A stretch of 64,000 nt of DNA from Marisa cornuarietis (taxonomy: Eukaryota; Mollusca; Gastropoda; Architaenioglossa; Ampullariidae). The DNA lies in the NCBI GenBank assembly GCA_004794655.1, contig SMMW01000003.1, positions 2,852,001 to 2,916,000 on the forward strand. Direction: 5' to 3'. Made by a program: the position numbers and the translations under genes. Of the stretch, positions 37,655 to 47,155 are shown in pieces; the stretch's first letter is position 1; each line of letters begins with the position of its first letter. The notes beneath the pieces were generated by a model. That model made no database searches and was not told the DNA's origin. It was given only the letters and a program-made list of their open reading frames with translations.

Positions 37655-39111
37655 TTAATGTAGTAGTAAGTTCATCAGTCCTGACAGGGTTTGAAGCATA
37701 GTTATTAACACTGGCATTTCTTTTTCTTTTAGGTCTTCATTTCTTATAATCTTGCTGATATATTCATTTATTTTCCCCATTAATGACATGACAACTGCGG
37801 AAAGATTGTCACAGGTCTCTGTGTTTTTTGTCGGGTCTGTTGTCGTTGGTGGGTGACTGTCTTGATCGGTGTTCATTGTTTTTTCCGTTATTGTCTGGTT
37901 TTCTATGTTGTGATCATTTACTAGCTCTGACGCGGCTTCTTCTATGGTCTGTGAGGCTGGGACAGGGTTTTCTGACCGGGAAGCTGTCTGAGGGGCCGGT
38001 GGAGGTGGGGTTTGTTGTTCTTCGAGGGGCTCCCTAGTGGGTGCTGTGTCCTTTCTGGACCAGTACTTTTCTTTTGACGTGTTTAGCGCTTCCCTGTATG
38101 ACATTTGGCCAGTTGCGCTGATCTGGCTGGCTTGCCTATGAATGACCCTACAGGGGCAGCCTCCATATCGAGTGCTGTGGCCAGTGGTGCCACAGTTTAT
38201 GCAGGCAAAGTCCTTGTTGTTTTGGATTGTGCACGCTCTGGTGTCATGCCCTTCGCCGCATCGCCCACAAACCGCCTTGAGTTTGCAGTTAGTTGCAACG
38301 TGACCAAAGCCGTTACAGTTGTAACACTGCCGTTCGGTCTGATGAAACTGTTCAACTCTGTAAGTTTGGTAACCTATTTTTACTGATGTAGGCGTCTCGC
38401 TGTTTTGGAATTCGAGGAGGATCGCCTTACTTGGGGCAGATTTGTTGTCTTTGGTTCTAAAACTGAATCTTTTTAGCGCTCTAACTTTGGGGCCTTTGTC
38501 GCTCGCTAATAATTCGTTTATTTCGTCCAGGCATTCGTCTAGTGGGATATTCTTCACTACACCTAGTCCTTTTTTTTGTCAGACTTTACAGAGATGTTTT
38601 GTCCTGGTTGATAACATGTTATTGCTAGACCTAGGAATATTTTAAGATTTGCTGCCTCTTCCTGTTGGCTTTTATTTGAGCAGCCAATGATTAGTTTGTT
38701 GGTCCTGGGATTTGGCCGTATCTCTGCGACCTCACCTATTTTTCTTTTAACTTCTGTGGTTAACTTGACAGGGCCAGCTGTTACGATTGCCCTGTTTTCT
38801 TATTGAACTGGGGCAATTACTATGGGAAATCGTAGCTCAGGCACGTTCCCTTGTCTTTTGGGAGATTTTGTAGGGAGAAGTTTCCTTCTCCGATTTTTAC
38901 TTACTACGACTTGGAAGTCATCGTCCGAGTCTATATCAATGTGGTTGTCAAGATTTTGTTCGTCAGTCACGGTTGATAGTGAGTCGCTGCTTGTCTCACT
39001 GACTAAAAAATCGTCTTCAAACTTCATGCTTTTTTTGGACAGGCTTCTGGTAATGATTTTTTCACTAGGTTTAGCTTTCCCTCTTTTGGTTTTCCGAGGG
39101 TGGTCCCCCAT
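37655..39111 (-). pseudogene. LINE ORF1: Gag-like RNA-binding protein (disrupted)
   Basis: The nucleic-acid-binding protein that coats the LINE RNA. I start it at the ATG at 39111 (MGDHPRKTKRGKAKPSEK). The frame is open further upstream but has no ATG there. The N-terminal third is basic, then acidic (DNHIDIDSDDDFQVVVSK). The C-terminal half has three knuckles: CYNCNGFGHVATNC (CX2CX4HX4C), CGRCGEGHDTRAC (CX2CX3HX4C) and CINCGTTGHSTRYGGC (CX2CX4HX6C). This set is typical of I- and Jockey-type Gag proteins. A Pro/Thr/Glu-rich tail follows. Breaks: TAA in frame at 38802-38800 and a one-base shift in the T8 run at 38570-38577. Length about 485 codons. It ends TAA one base before the ORF2 ATG. Confidence 0.9.
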
Positions 39112-39779
39112 TGTGAACGCGTGCTGAGAAACAGCGGTCTTTTTGTTTTTAAAAAACAAAAAACAAAAAAACTTTTTAGCTTATTTAGAGGAAGAAAAGT
39201 TTATCTTTTGGGGAGTACTATGTATGGAATTTGGCTAGAATTGAAGTTGATTTTACTCTGAAACTTATTTATTTAATTAGTATTTAGTTTTACTCAGAGG
39301 TAGTAAATAAAAAATGGTATGGCAACGATAGAGATCACTTACCGGTTCGTCCGCCACCCGACTGTGCCTTGGAGCCGTCGACTATGGCGGAACAATAACA
39401 CGTGGCGATAGTTCACACGTTGCTTTCACCCACGATGCGTACACCTCGCTGGTTGAGCCTCGAATCGTTGGTGTGGTTGCCCGCGACGTGTGACTCTCAC
39501 TCCCTGTCTTTCAATCACTTCGTCCAAGATGTCTACGTATACGTATTTTTTCCAATTGCTCCCTACGCACGATATCTAATGCAGAACTGTGATTTAGAAT
39601 ATCCTTGAATATGCAGTATCCAGTATATATCCAGTATATATCTTGAATCAGCCAAGCAGCGCTTCATGCTCTTGATGCTCAATCCTCAATCGTTCGCTCC
39701 TCGCTCCGTCGTTGCTTCGCTCTGGAAGGTTGCTGTAGAATGTCATGTCCGCAGATTGCCTGCTGAATGTGTTGCCCTG
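39112..39779 (-). other. LINE 5' untranslated region
   Basis: About 670 bp from the right target-site duplication to the ORF1 ATG. In sense orientation it begins GCAGGGCAACACATTCAGCA and is GC- and CpG-richer over its first half. It then holds a short run of ATATACTGG-type repeats (about 39605-39645 on plus) and an A/T-rich stretch with TTTTTTG units just before ORF1. LINEs of this type carry an internal pol II promoter in this position. I cannot point to a definite motif. Confidence 0.7.
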
Positions 39780-39792
39780 CCCTGAATGCCTG
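39780..39792. repeat. Target-site duplication, right (LINE 5' side)
   Basis: Second copy of CCCTGAATGCCTG. Joining the flanks outside the LINE through one copy restores a continuous pre-insertion site. A 13-bp duplication is within the 10-15 bp usual for I-group elements. Confidence 0.8.
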
Positions 39793-39895
39793 GGAAACGT
39801 TATCCCGCTAATATAACAAGTCTTGACCAATCGCATGCTAAGCAACTGGGTCACCCAGGTGATCGCCTAGTGACACTAGCTATGGCTACGTGGGA

Positions 39896-39945
39896 TCCAC
39901 GCCGATCAAATACATTAATTTACTTAGCAGAGTAATCGGCGTGGA
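39896..39945. repeat. 11-bp inverted repeat
   Basis: TCCACGCCGAT (39896-39906) and ATCGGCGTGGA (39935-39945) are exact complements separated by 28 bp of AT-rich sequence. It lies just beyond the LINE in older flanking DNA. It could be the ends of a very small non-autonomous element, or a cruciform. Confidence 0.7.
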
Positions 39946-40009
39946 CTCTCACGTGATTTAGACCGTGTCGGGTACAGCTACACCACACCATGACGACTTA
40001 CTCCCAAAA

Positions 40010-40030
40010 TTATTATTATTATTATTATTA
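40010..40030 (+). repeat. (ATT)n microsatellite
   Basis: Seven ATT/TTA triplets between the two inverted repeats. Confidence 0.9.
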
Positions 40031-40042
40031 AAATTAATCCTT

Positions 40043-40074
40043 CGTAACTAAGGAGTCTCTCATTCTTAGTTACG
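40043..40074. repeat. 10-bp inverted repeat, 12-bp loop
   Basis: CGTAACTAAG (40043-40052) pairs perfectly with CTTAGTTACG (40065-40074) around a 12-bp loop. No T-run follows and no gene is adjacent. Confidence 0.7.
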
Positions 40075-40270
40075 TCATGATGTGATGTCATACGCAGGTC
40101 TGCGTCACACGCTGACGAAACTACTCAAGAACGTGCCGCTGTTCCACCCAGGCTTTTGAATACTTAATAAAATAAATAATAATCATAATGATATAATAGT
40201 AAATGGGTTTGACCCGCGAAACGTTACAGTCACCGATCGCAGTATGCTTTTGAGAATTGTTGTTTTACTT

Positions 40271-40773
40271 CAGGTAGGACTGGCCCACTTCTGTCAGTGA
40301 ACAAAGAATACATAGATGAGGCACAGGTAGGCCAGGCTCACATCTGTCAGAAAACAAATAATAGAGTTTAGATGAGGCACAGGTAGGCCAGGCTCACATC
40401 TGTCAGAAAACAAATAATAGAGTTTAGATGAGGCACAGGTAGGACAAGCTCACGTCTGTCAGAAAACAAATAATAGAGTTTAGATGAGGCACAGGTAGGC
40501 CAGGCTCACATCTGTCAGAAAACAAATAATAGAGTTTAGATGAGGCACAGGTAGGCCAGGCTCACATCTGTCAGAAAACAAATAATAGAGTTTAGATGAG
40601 GCACAGGTAGGCCAGGCTCACATCTGTCAGAAAACAAATAATAGAGTTTAGATGAGGCACAGGTAGGACAGGCTCACATCTGTCAGAAAACAAATAATAG
40701 AGTTTAGATGAGGCACAGGTAGGACAGGCTCACATCTGTCAGAAAACAAATAATAGAGTTTAGATGAGGCACA
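40271..40773 (+). repeat. 56-bp minisatellite, about 9 copies
   Basis: GATGAGGCACAGGTAGG begins units at 40315, 40371, 40427, 40483, 40539, 40595, 40651 and 40707, exactly 56 bp apart. A diverged partial unit precedes them and an 11-base stub follows. The copies are nearly identical: GGCC alternates with GGAC after AGGTA, plus one AAGCTCACG variant. Such homogeneity means recent expansion or conversion. It abuts the transposase relic at 40869. Confidence 0.96.
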
Positions 40774-40868
40774 TTAAAAATAACATTGAGCCAAGCAGAC
40801 ACTGTGATGTCAAGTCACCGTCTGTCGTCTGCTTCCCTCATCGTATCCGCGACAGAATGTTGAAAAAT

Positions 40869-41127
40869 TCACAAAAGTTTTCCTCCCCAGGCGTTTTCAA
40901 GTTTATCAAATAAAGTCGGCCAAGGCATGCCGTAGCTCTCTTTTTTCAAACAACTTGGAAGAAACTGCTTAACATGCCACCAAGTACTTTCAATCGTATT
41001 TGTCTCGTAGCCGGATCAACAAAATGCAGCTTGTGGTTCACAGTAAGATGAATACATCCGTTCTCTTCCAACCTATCGTACGCCTTCCAACAATCGATGC
41101 ACACAGTATTTAACCCACTGTTTAATC
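40869..41127 (-). pseudogene. ISXO2/Merlin-type DDE transposase fragment
   Basis: This piece has no ATG and is broken, but reading the minus strand gives two collinear stretches of one transposase domain. From about 41127: VCIDCWKAYDRLEENG, then HLTVNHKLHFVDPAT. After a frame change near 41000, the second frame reads NTIESTWWHVKQFLPSCLKK, then ESYGMPWPTLFDKLENAWGG and a stop at 40869. These match the D(E/D)WKAY, HLTVNH-FVDP and (N)IES(T)W blocks of the ISXO2-like DDE domain, which defines Merlin DNA transposons in animals and the IS1016/IS1595 group in bacteria. The second Asp and the final Glu of the triad are visible. The N-terminal zinc ribbon and first catalytic Asp are missing: I see no match further upstream. 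It is a dead remnant; the terminal repeats were not found. Confidence 0.75.
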
Positions 41128-42845
41128 ACATGTGAATGTTACTGAGCTTCTGTCATAACTGCCACAAAATACCCTCCCCAACTGCCGACCTTTGCCCCCT
41201 AACACTCAAAGAACTTTCATTCAGCGTTTTCCATTTTACTTTTTTCCATCCTTACTCTCATCTATTTCTACTAGTGTTGCTTACCACCTATCACCTCACA
41301 ACTACACTCCAAACATTCCACCAAAGTTTCCTTCATACAGTTCTTGCAGTCGGGCACTGACTCGAATAACTGTCCTCACGACTGTCTCTTGACTGTTTTG
41401 ATGATGCTGTGTGCGTTCAAATGTTTGATTTAACACGCAGAAGACATCGATTATATTGGTATGTTCTGACAAGCTATTATGCCCAAATCCTTGTTGTTCT
41501 CCACAGGCATTAAGCTCTTGAGATTTTGAGTTCAAATTTCGTTATTAAATATTTGTAGGGGTTATAATTTTATTCAGGGTTTGCTACCCCTTTTCGTGAC
41601 AATCTTCTGACATTTTTTCTGTTTTCATTATTATCTATATCACCGGGGGAGATAATTGTGTATTTATGAGTTAGGTATCAGTCACCCTGTTGGCGTAATC
41701 TTCTTTACTTATTGATATTGTATTCTTTGTTTTAAATAAACCATTGGTTGGTTGTTTTGCATTTGTTTGAAAATACGACAAGAAAAGAAACCAAAAAAGA
41801 AGTTTACAAGTTTAGTTTTGGTCTAAGCATGAAGTCACGAGAAACTCACTGGCTTATCTGTGCATGTTGTTGTGTGAAAGAGGTCGTGCGGTCACACTAT
41901 CTGCCTGCAGTGTAGAGTGGATCCCGATACTTTGCCCACAGAAATTCTTGTGACCCACAAAGGAACGGTCAGTCTTCCAAAAGATGGTCCCACAGCGCTA
42001 TAACAATGAGATACATCCACGTGACATCCGATGCCCCGAGCTTTGCAAATTTAACGTCCGAGCCTCTTGAGGGCCCCACATACTTGACATATAAGCTCCC
42101 ATGATTACGAAAGTTGACCTCAGAGCCCCCGACTTCTAAAGCTGAAATCCTAGCTTTCGCTTTTCCCAAAGATGAAAACAATGAGCGTAATGTTATTGTC
42201 ATTTTACACAGTAGCATCAATCAATATAGCCTTAATCTGCAGCAAGAGCTTGCGTTCGGGGACCAATAAGGCCATGAAGGATGGCCCTCAAAAATATCCT
42301 TCTGTGGGTATGACCCCCCAAAGAGGTCAATAGCGCCGGTGCTGTTAAGAAACAGGAGAAGTTAATACGTTTGTGGCTAGAACCAAGTGTGTATATAATG
42401 ACCGAGGAATGTCCGGCGACTTTTTTTTTTTAATGGTTCCCAGGGAAATGACCATGGGGAGAACAGGGGCACTGATGGCCGCTCAGCCTGTACAGTAACA
42501 GATTGAAATATACAGGCACTGGATTTCCAGGCTTGCAGAATATCACTCCGTAATACAGCCTTATTTGCTGGCACGGCATAAAACTCAAACAACCAGCAAA
42601 CCTCGCTGAATGTCATGACTTGCCGCCTAATGAGGTGCACATTTTGGAACGTGTTTTGCACGTGAAGAGCTGGCACTGGACTTGTCGCCGGCGCCCTCTG
42701 CGCGTACATTTTGTCAACAAACTCCAGAATCCAAGCTGCACAGCACATTGTTATAAGGGACAAGCTACTAAAACTCGCAGGCAAAGCTAACTGCTCAGTG
42801 GTGGTAGTTATGAGGCGGGGGCAAGTCTTTGCCCTGAGGCATCAT

Positions 42846-43005
42846 GGGGAAACTAAAGGACAAGCGTCTTGTTTCCAAAATTATGTCCAGAGCCCCGAAG
42901 TTTTTTTACTCCTAGATTCGTAGTTATAAAGAGGTGGTAAAGTTGCCCTGGGATAAAGACACTGGTTTATAACTTCGGAAACAAGACGCCTTTCCTTGAG
43001 TTCCC
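42846..43005. repeat. Imperfect ~36-bp inverted repeat
   Basis: GGGGAAACTAAAGGACAAGC plus GTCTTGTTTCCAAAATTA on the left matches the complement of the right side, which reads TAACTTCGGAAACAAGACGC plus CTTTCCTTGAGTTCCCG. CGTCTTGTTTCC is identical in both arms. The arms are about 87 bp apart. This could be a decayed non-autonomous DNA element. Confidence 0.6.
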
Positions 43006-44929
43006 GATTTTGCCCCTGGAAACGACTTACTCTCGTTTCAAACTTCAGCCTCTGGGGCAGCAGAATTAGAGAAGGTATCAGAAAGTGCTCGTGCGTCGAG
43101 TAAACCCAGAAAACATTATTTATTAAACACTTGCTATCGGCATAGACTTTAAAGTTATCACTGCAATCGGGAAAAATGTTTGCTTCCATGAAAGGATTGC
43201 AAATCGTTTGAATCGGTGACATTTTAACATATGAAGCGGTCATTACAGCGATGTCACATCGTAACCTTTTATGTGTTCGTCCTGCTTGTCCAAGCACAGA
43301 ATGAAAAAGGAAACAAAATAACGCGGAGAAGGATGAAGAAGTGGTTGGGGACAGGGCTTCTTCTGTTGAATATCCTAAATCTCGAGCAAGAATCAACTCG
43401 AGACAGATTAATCTTTGGAAGATATATGCCTTGTGTGTTTCTGTATCGTGACTTGATGCAACTGCCGAGTTGGCCTGCTTTCAGAAAGTTTGGTAATTAT
43501 TTTCCGCTGCCACCGGAGGCCATATTAATAAGCAGAAATGGTGCGCTTGGCAATGCAAGGTTCGTCTGGGTTGTAAGCTCCGTGAACAAGTCAGATCCAG
43601 AAATATAGATATCCCGCCATAAAAGTCTCATCTTTCCTGTGCTAAGCCATTTATTCTTCTCGTAGAGACGGGGGAGAATCGATAATGAAATCGACTCTGA
43701 TATTGCAAGAAACTCCCTCCTTAGCATCCCCGAGCTCGACCTTCGGCCTTTCATGTCAGAGTTTCAGGAATGAGTTATGCCTCGTGTTCTCTTAAAAAAT
43801 AAGATTGACCTAATGACAGTCTTCCGTTTCAGAACTGAAACAGGACTGAAGTGCGTTAGATGTCCACGAATCGGAAGAAATAGTTTGTGTTATTTTTAAA
43901 ATAATATCTTTACTTTAGCCTTTTTACTTTCCGGGAGTATTTCAAGAGAACTCTTAAATCAAGAAGCTTTTTACATTTTTTAAGTCACCACCCACCCCCA
44001 CCCCCCCACAGTCCATTTTTCTGTTTTTCTGTTTCGCCATCGGGCGCTATAACCATCCTTACCAAGCTGACATTTCCCTGGGTTTCAAACCAAAAATAAA
44101 AGGAAGAAGCGATGCATCAAAGTGCTAAATTATTCCATCTGAATTTTAATTCCTGCCTCATGCAACGTTCATTGGAAATTCAGCATGGGGCGTGCCTTCT
44201 TTAATTTTTTTGCCCGTTGGCCCGCAACAATCTCGTCATTTGTGTCTTTGTCTATTGGATCACTGGTGTGAAGTTGATTTGTTTCTCTTTCTAGTGGTGA
44301 CAAATCGCATTTTTCCTTTTTACGATAAGTCTCTGTGGCTTTTGGAGATAATTTTTTGTGGAGTGGAAGCAAAAGGAAAGAAATAATAAAGTGATAATTG
44401 ATGATGTGGAATGAAAAAGAACGTATAGAGGTACAGATTTAGGGACGCTGTTAATGAAAACGATGAGAGTTGAGGAAAACAAATCCACAAAATATCTGTC
44501 CTTTATTTAGAACCGCAGACGCACTGGAAATTCGATGACTAGAGGAATCATGATCACTTAAGTGACAGGATGAGAATGATTTTGATGACGATAATGACGA
44601 CAGTCGTAGAACAACAGGCAACAGACGTTCAGTTCTTATAGCTACACTGCAGTCATGGTTCTTAAAATTATTGCTGCACTCACACAAAGTGATCAAATAA
44701 TATTTATTGATTGTCTGAAGACAGTAAATGCCGACTACAGAATGAAGACAGATGCGAATTGAAGACTTGCCAGTTACAGTGGAAATGATGCGAACAATCT
44801 GATGCGCTTTTAGCTGCAAGAGAGTGAACTCTCAACATCCAGTTGATGGGTCAGCTTCCAAGTGCAAACTCGGCATCATTCGAGGATGCATGATCCTCAA
44901 TATGCAGCGTCTAAAAGAGTGCTGAAAAT

Positions 44930-44960
44930 CCCCCCCCCCCAAAAAAAAAAAAAAAAAAAA
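44930..44960 (+). repeat. C11-A20 homopolymer junction
   Basis: Eleven C followed directly by twenty A. It may be a weathered retroposon poly(A) tail or a sequence-error hotspot. No retroposed gene is recognisable to its left. Confidence 0.85.
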
Positions 44961-45160
44961 CATCAAGAAGAAAACTTGAGCACTGGTCGACACCGAGTCA
45001 GCGCAATCTCGGCGAACTTTCTCGAGGGCTGAGACTACGTGACAAAGGGCTTACTGCTGGGGACGAGTCAATTCTAGAGAGGCTTAAGGTCTCATTCTTT
45101 CTCACTTTGATGAGCGTGGCACCTTCTGGCTATGGATCTTTTCCCATTTGTTCGCATTTT

Positions 45161-45248
45161 ACTGCCAGTGCTTCTTACGTGTCTCTGCCTCCATCTTTTG
45201 TGTCCCACAAAAAAATGGAGGCAGAGACACGTAAGAAGCACTGGCAGT
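45161..45248. repeat. Near-perfect long hairpin (34-bp exact arms)
   Basis: The 34 bases at 45161-45194 (starting ACTGCCAGTGCTTCTTACGT) are the exact reverse complement of 45215-45248. Inside the 20-base spacer, TTTTGTG (45196-45202) pairs with CACAAAA (45206-45212). The whole is thus an 88-base hairpin with a 3-base loop and one small asymmetric bulge. Pairing stops sharply outside 45161 and 45248. As RNA it would be a long, near-perfect stem, in the size range of a miRNA or hairpin-siRNA precursor, though more perfectly paired than most animal miRNA precursors. It could also be a recent inverted duplication or a fold-back sequencing or assembly artefact. No gene lies around it. Confidence 0.95.
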
Positions 45249-47155
45249 GCTATGTATGTGTATCTGTAGGTATGCTTGTAAAGCTAACTTTGCCTGAAAA
45301 TTCTCCATTTATGGATTAAAAGATGTAACAGTCAGCTTCCCGCCAAGCTTTATTAGTGCAATGGACGGAAAGATGTTAACAGTGTTAAAAAAAGTCAAGA
45401 TTATTGAAAAGAAACCTAAAACAAAGAGGGCTCTGACTATCAAAGATCTGAATGCCAAGGAAAGGTCTATTTAGAAATGGGAATATTGATATTGGGCTTA
45501 TTTGTTCCTGGTTTTACCTGTTCATCTTCATGTCTCTTTTGTTTTTTTTTCTTCTCTCTCTTACTGTCCTGTTCTTTATAGAAGAAGAGACAATTAGCTA
45601 AATTATTGTTGTGCCCATAGTCTAGAATTTCTCATCTGTAAATATGTCGGAAGTTCCTGCTATGTGCTGAAGCGACCGACCCTTTTGATCTTGATTCCGG
45701 GTCGCACTACCTGCGCCAGGTACACATCAGGTTTAGTTACGGTTCGCTAGAAACGGCGCAAAATTATTTTCCGCTACTTGCCTTTCGTTCGTTGATGGTT
45801 GTCAGATAAAAGCCGCTGCAACCGTTCTCTCCTGTGTCTGTGAGGTCATGCGTGGATTGTTTGCCCGTCTCTATGACAGTAGACCTGGGCTTTAGGTTAG
45901 ATTGCGAAGCTTCTGTTTTTTTCTGTTGATGCAAGCATTTTATGAACGATAAAACCTCTTGATCGCAGATGTATTGTCGCCATTTTCCGCCGTTAATTGC
46001 TAGCGTGCAGAGGCCTACCCGTGCAGTCACGTGACGAACTTCTGCGGGCAGACGCTTGCGAGGACATACAGACACGCAGACACATCTGTGTATGTAGAAA
46101 GGCCAAAACATAAGCTAGGACTGGCACTAATATAAAAGAGTAATCAATAATAGTGGCAGAGAGAGAGAGAGGGGGGAGAGTTTATTGAATTTTCAAAGAC
46201 AAAAGAAGCGGATCAACGAGTAAGGATTTTGACCAGGGGTCATTTGGTGATAAAGGAGTGAGAATTTGGAGATGCTGCTGTACATTGCTTTGTGTACTCG
46301 CAGACTTGCTCAGTAGCTACACGATTTAGCAATCGGACAGTTGCCTACAGGCGCTCAATCGCTCCTAACCGCTGCTGTTGTCAGATGCTGTCCAATCGGA
46401 CGCACTCTTACAACACACAACATCATCCTCCACGCACACCGTCCCCTGCTCCTCCCTCTCTGTAGCCCCAGCGAGATAGATTTTGCTGTCAAACAATCGA
46501 CTGCACAACTCGACTGTTCAGCTGGCAACCTGAGCCATGTGCAGTCATGCTTCAAGTGCGGGGAGGCCCCTGTGCACCGCAGTCTTGTGGAACTTGAGCA
46601 CCAAACGCAATTATCTAATGGCGGGGGACTGGATGCGGGTCTGTTCCGGCAGGCACATCCATCAGACAAGTCTCAAGGACCGACTCACATGCCCCTTCTT
46701 TTAAAATTTCCCCTCTGGGACGGCGTACGAACTGTTCCTCTGCGTTTTGCCAGTCTATAGGTCCCAACCCTTTGTGCCGACACCCGAAAGTAAGAAAATC
46801 GTAAGCCAGCGGAAATGTGCATTGCTTATAGGGCTTGCGGACTTCAGGAACTCATGAACTGTGGACTGCATGAACTTCAAGGATTGTTTGGAAGGTCTGA
46901 ACTATAAGGTCTGAACTACAGACAGGCAGGGCATCGCAGCTCATCTGTGTCAGTAACTGCCCTCTTTAAAAATATCGAATGGTGCTGGGTTGATTGTTTT
47001 AAGCCACCAGCAAATGAGACTTTTGGTAGTCCAGCCTTGTGATCAGCGCTAAATCCTGGGGAAAATATTACTTGTACCCGAGAAAAATAAACAAGTAAAT
47101 AAATATGCATTCTCTGTTCATAGTCTGCGCCCTTAAAGAAAACGAGCACTGATTA

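Larger units (their letters stand above)
33363..39779 (-). mobile_element. Full-length I/Nimb-like non-LTR retrotransposon (LINE)
   Basis: A 6.4-kb element on the minus strand. In order it has a ~670-bp 5' leader, a Gag-like ORF1 with three CCHC-type knuckles, an ORF2 with APE endonuclease, reverse transcriptase, RNase H and a C-terminal CCHC motif, a ~460-bp 3' trailer, and a terminal (CAA)5-6 tail. It is flanked by a 13-bp direct repeat. Zinc-knuckle Gag plus APE-RT-RNase H with a simple-repeat tail, not poly(A), is the plan of the I superfamily (I, Nimb and relatives). RNase H argues against Jockey, CR1 and RTE. Nimb is favoured only because such elements are known from snails. The copy has two in-frame TAA codons and four one-base frame breaks, all four in A/T runs of 7-9. 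As it stands it cannot make its proteins. Intact ends and few defects suggest a fairly recent insertion. Confidence 0.93.
41128..47155. other. Non-coding region with a hairpin and an inverted repeat
   Basis: No recognisable host gene. On the minus strand about 41.97-42.9 kb, a motif like GGGGCTCTGAGGTCAA / GGGGCTCTGGACATAA occurs loosely several times, suggesting an old diverged repeat. A plus-strand frame at 43231-43608 (125 codons) starts with a signal-peptide-like stretch (MKRSLQRCHIVTFYVFVLLV) but is overlapped by a minus-strand frame of similar length and matches nothing known. C-runs occur at about 43990-44010, and a (GA)n/G-run at about 46160-46180. Confidence 0.5.

Noticed and set aside
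42377..42784. 135-codon frame on - with few stops
   Set aside because: The listed first codon is TTG, the peptide matches no family I know, and adjoining sequence looks like an old repeat.
43231..43608. 125-codon ORF on + with a signal-peptide-like N-terminus (MKRSLQRCHIVTFYVFVLLV)
   Set aside because: Overlapped by an equally long minus-strand frame, no cysteine pattern or clear processing sites, and no homology recognised. It would need transcript evidence.
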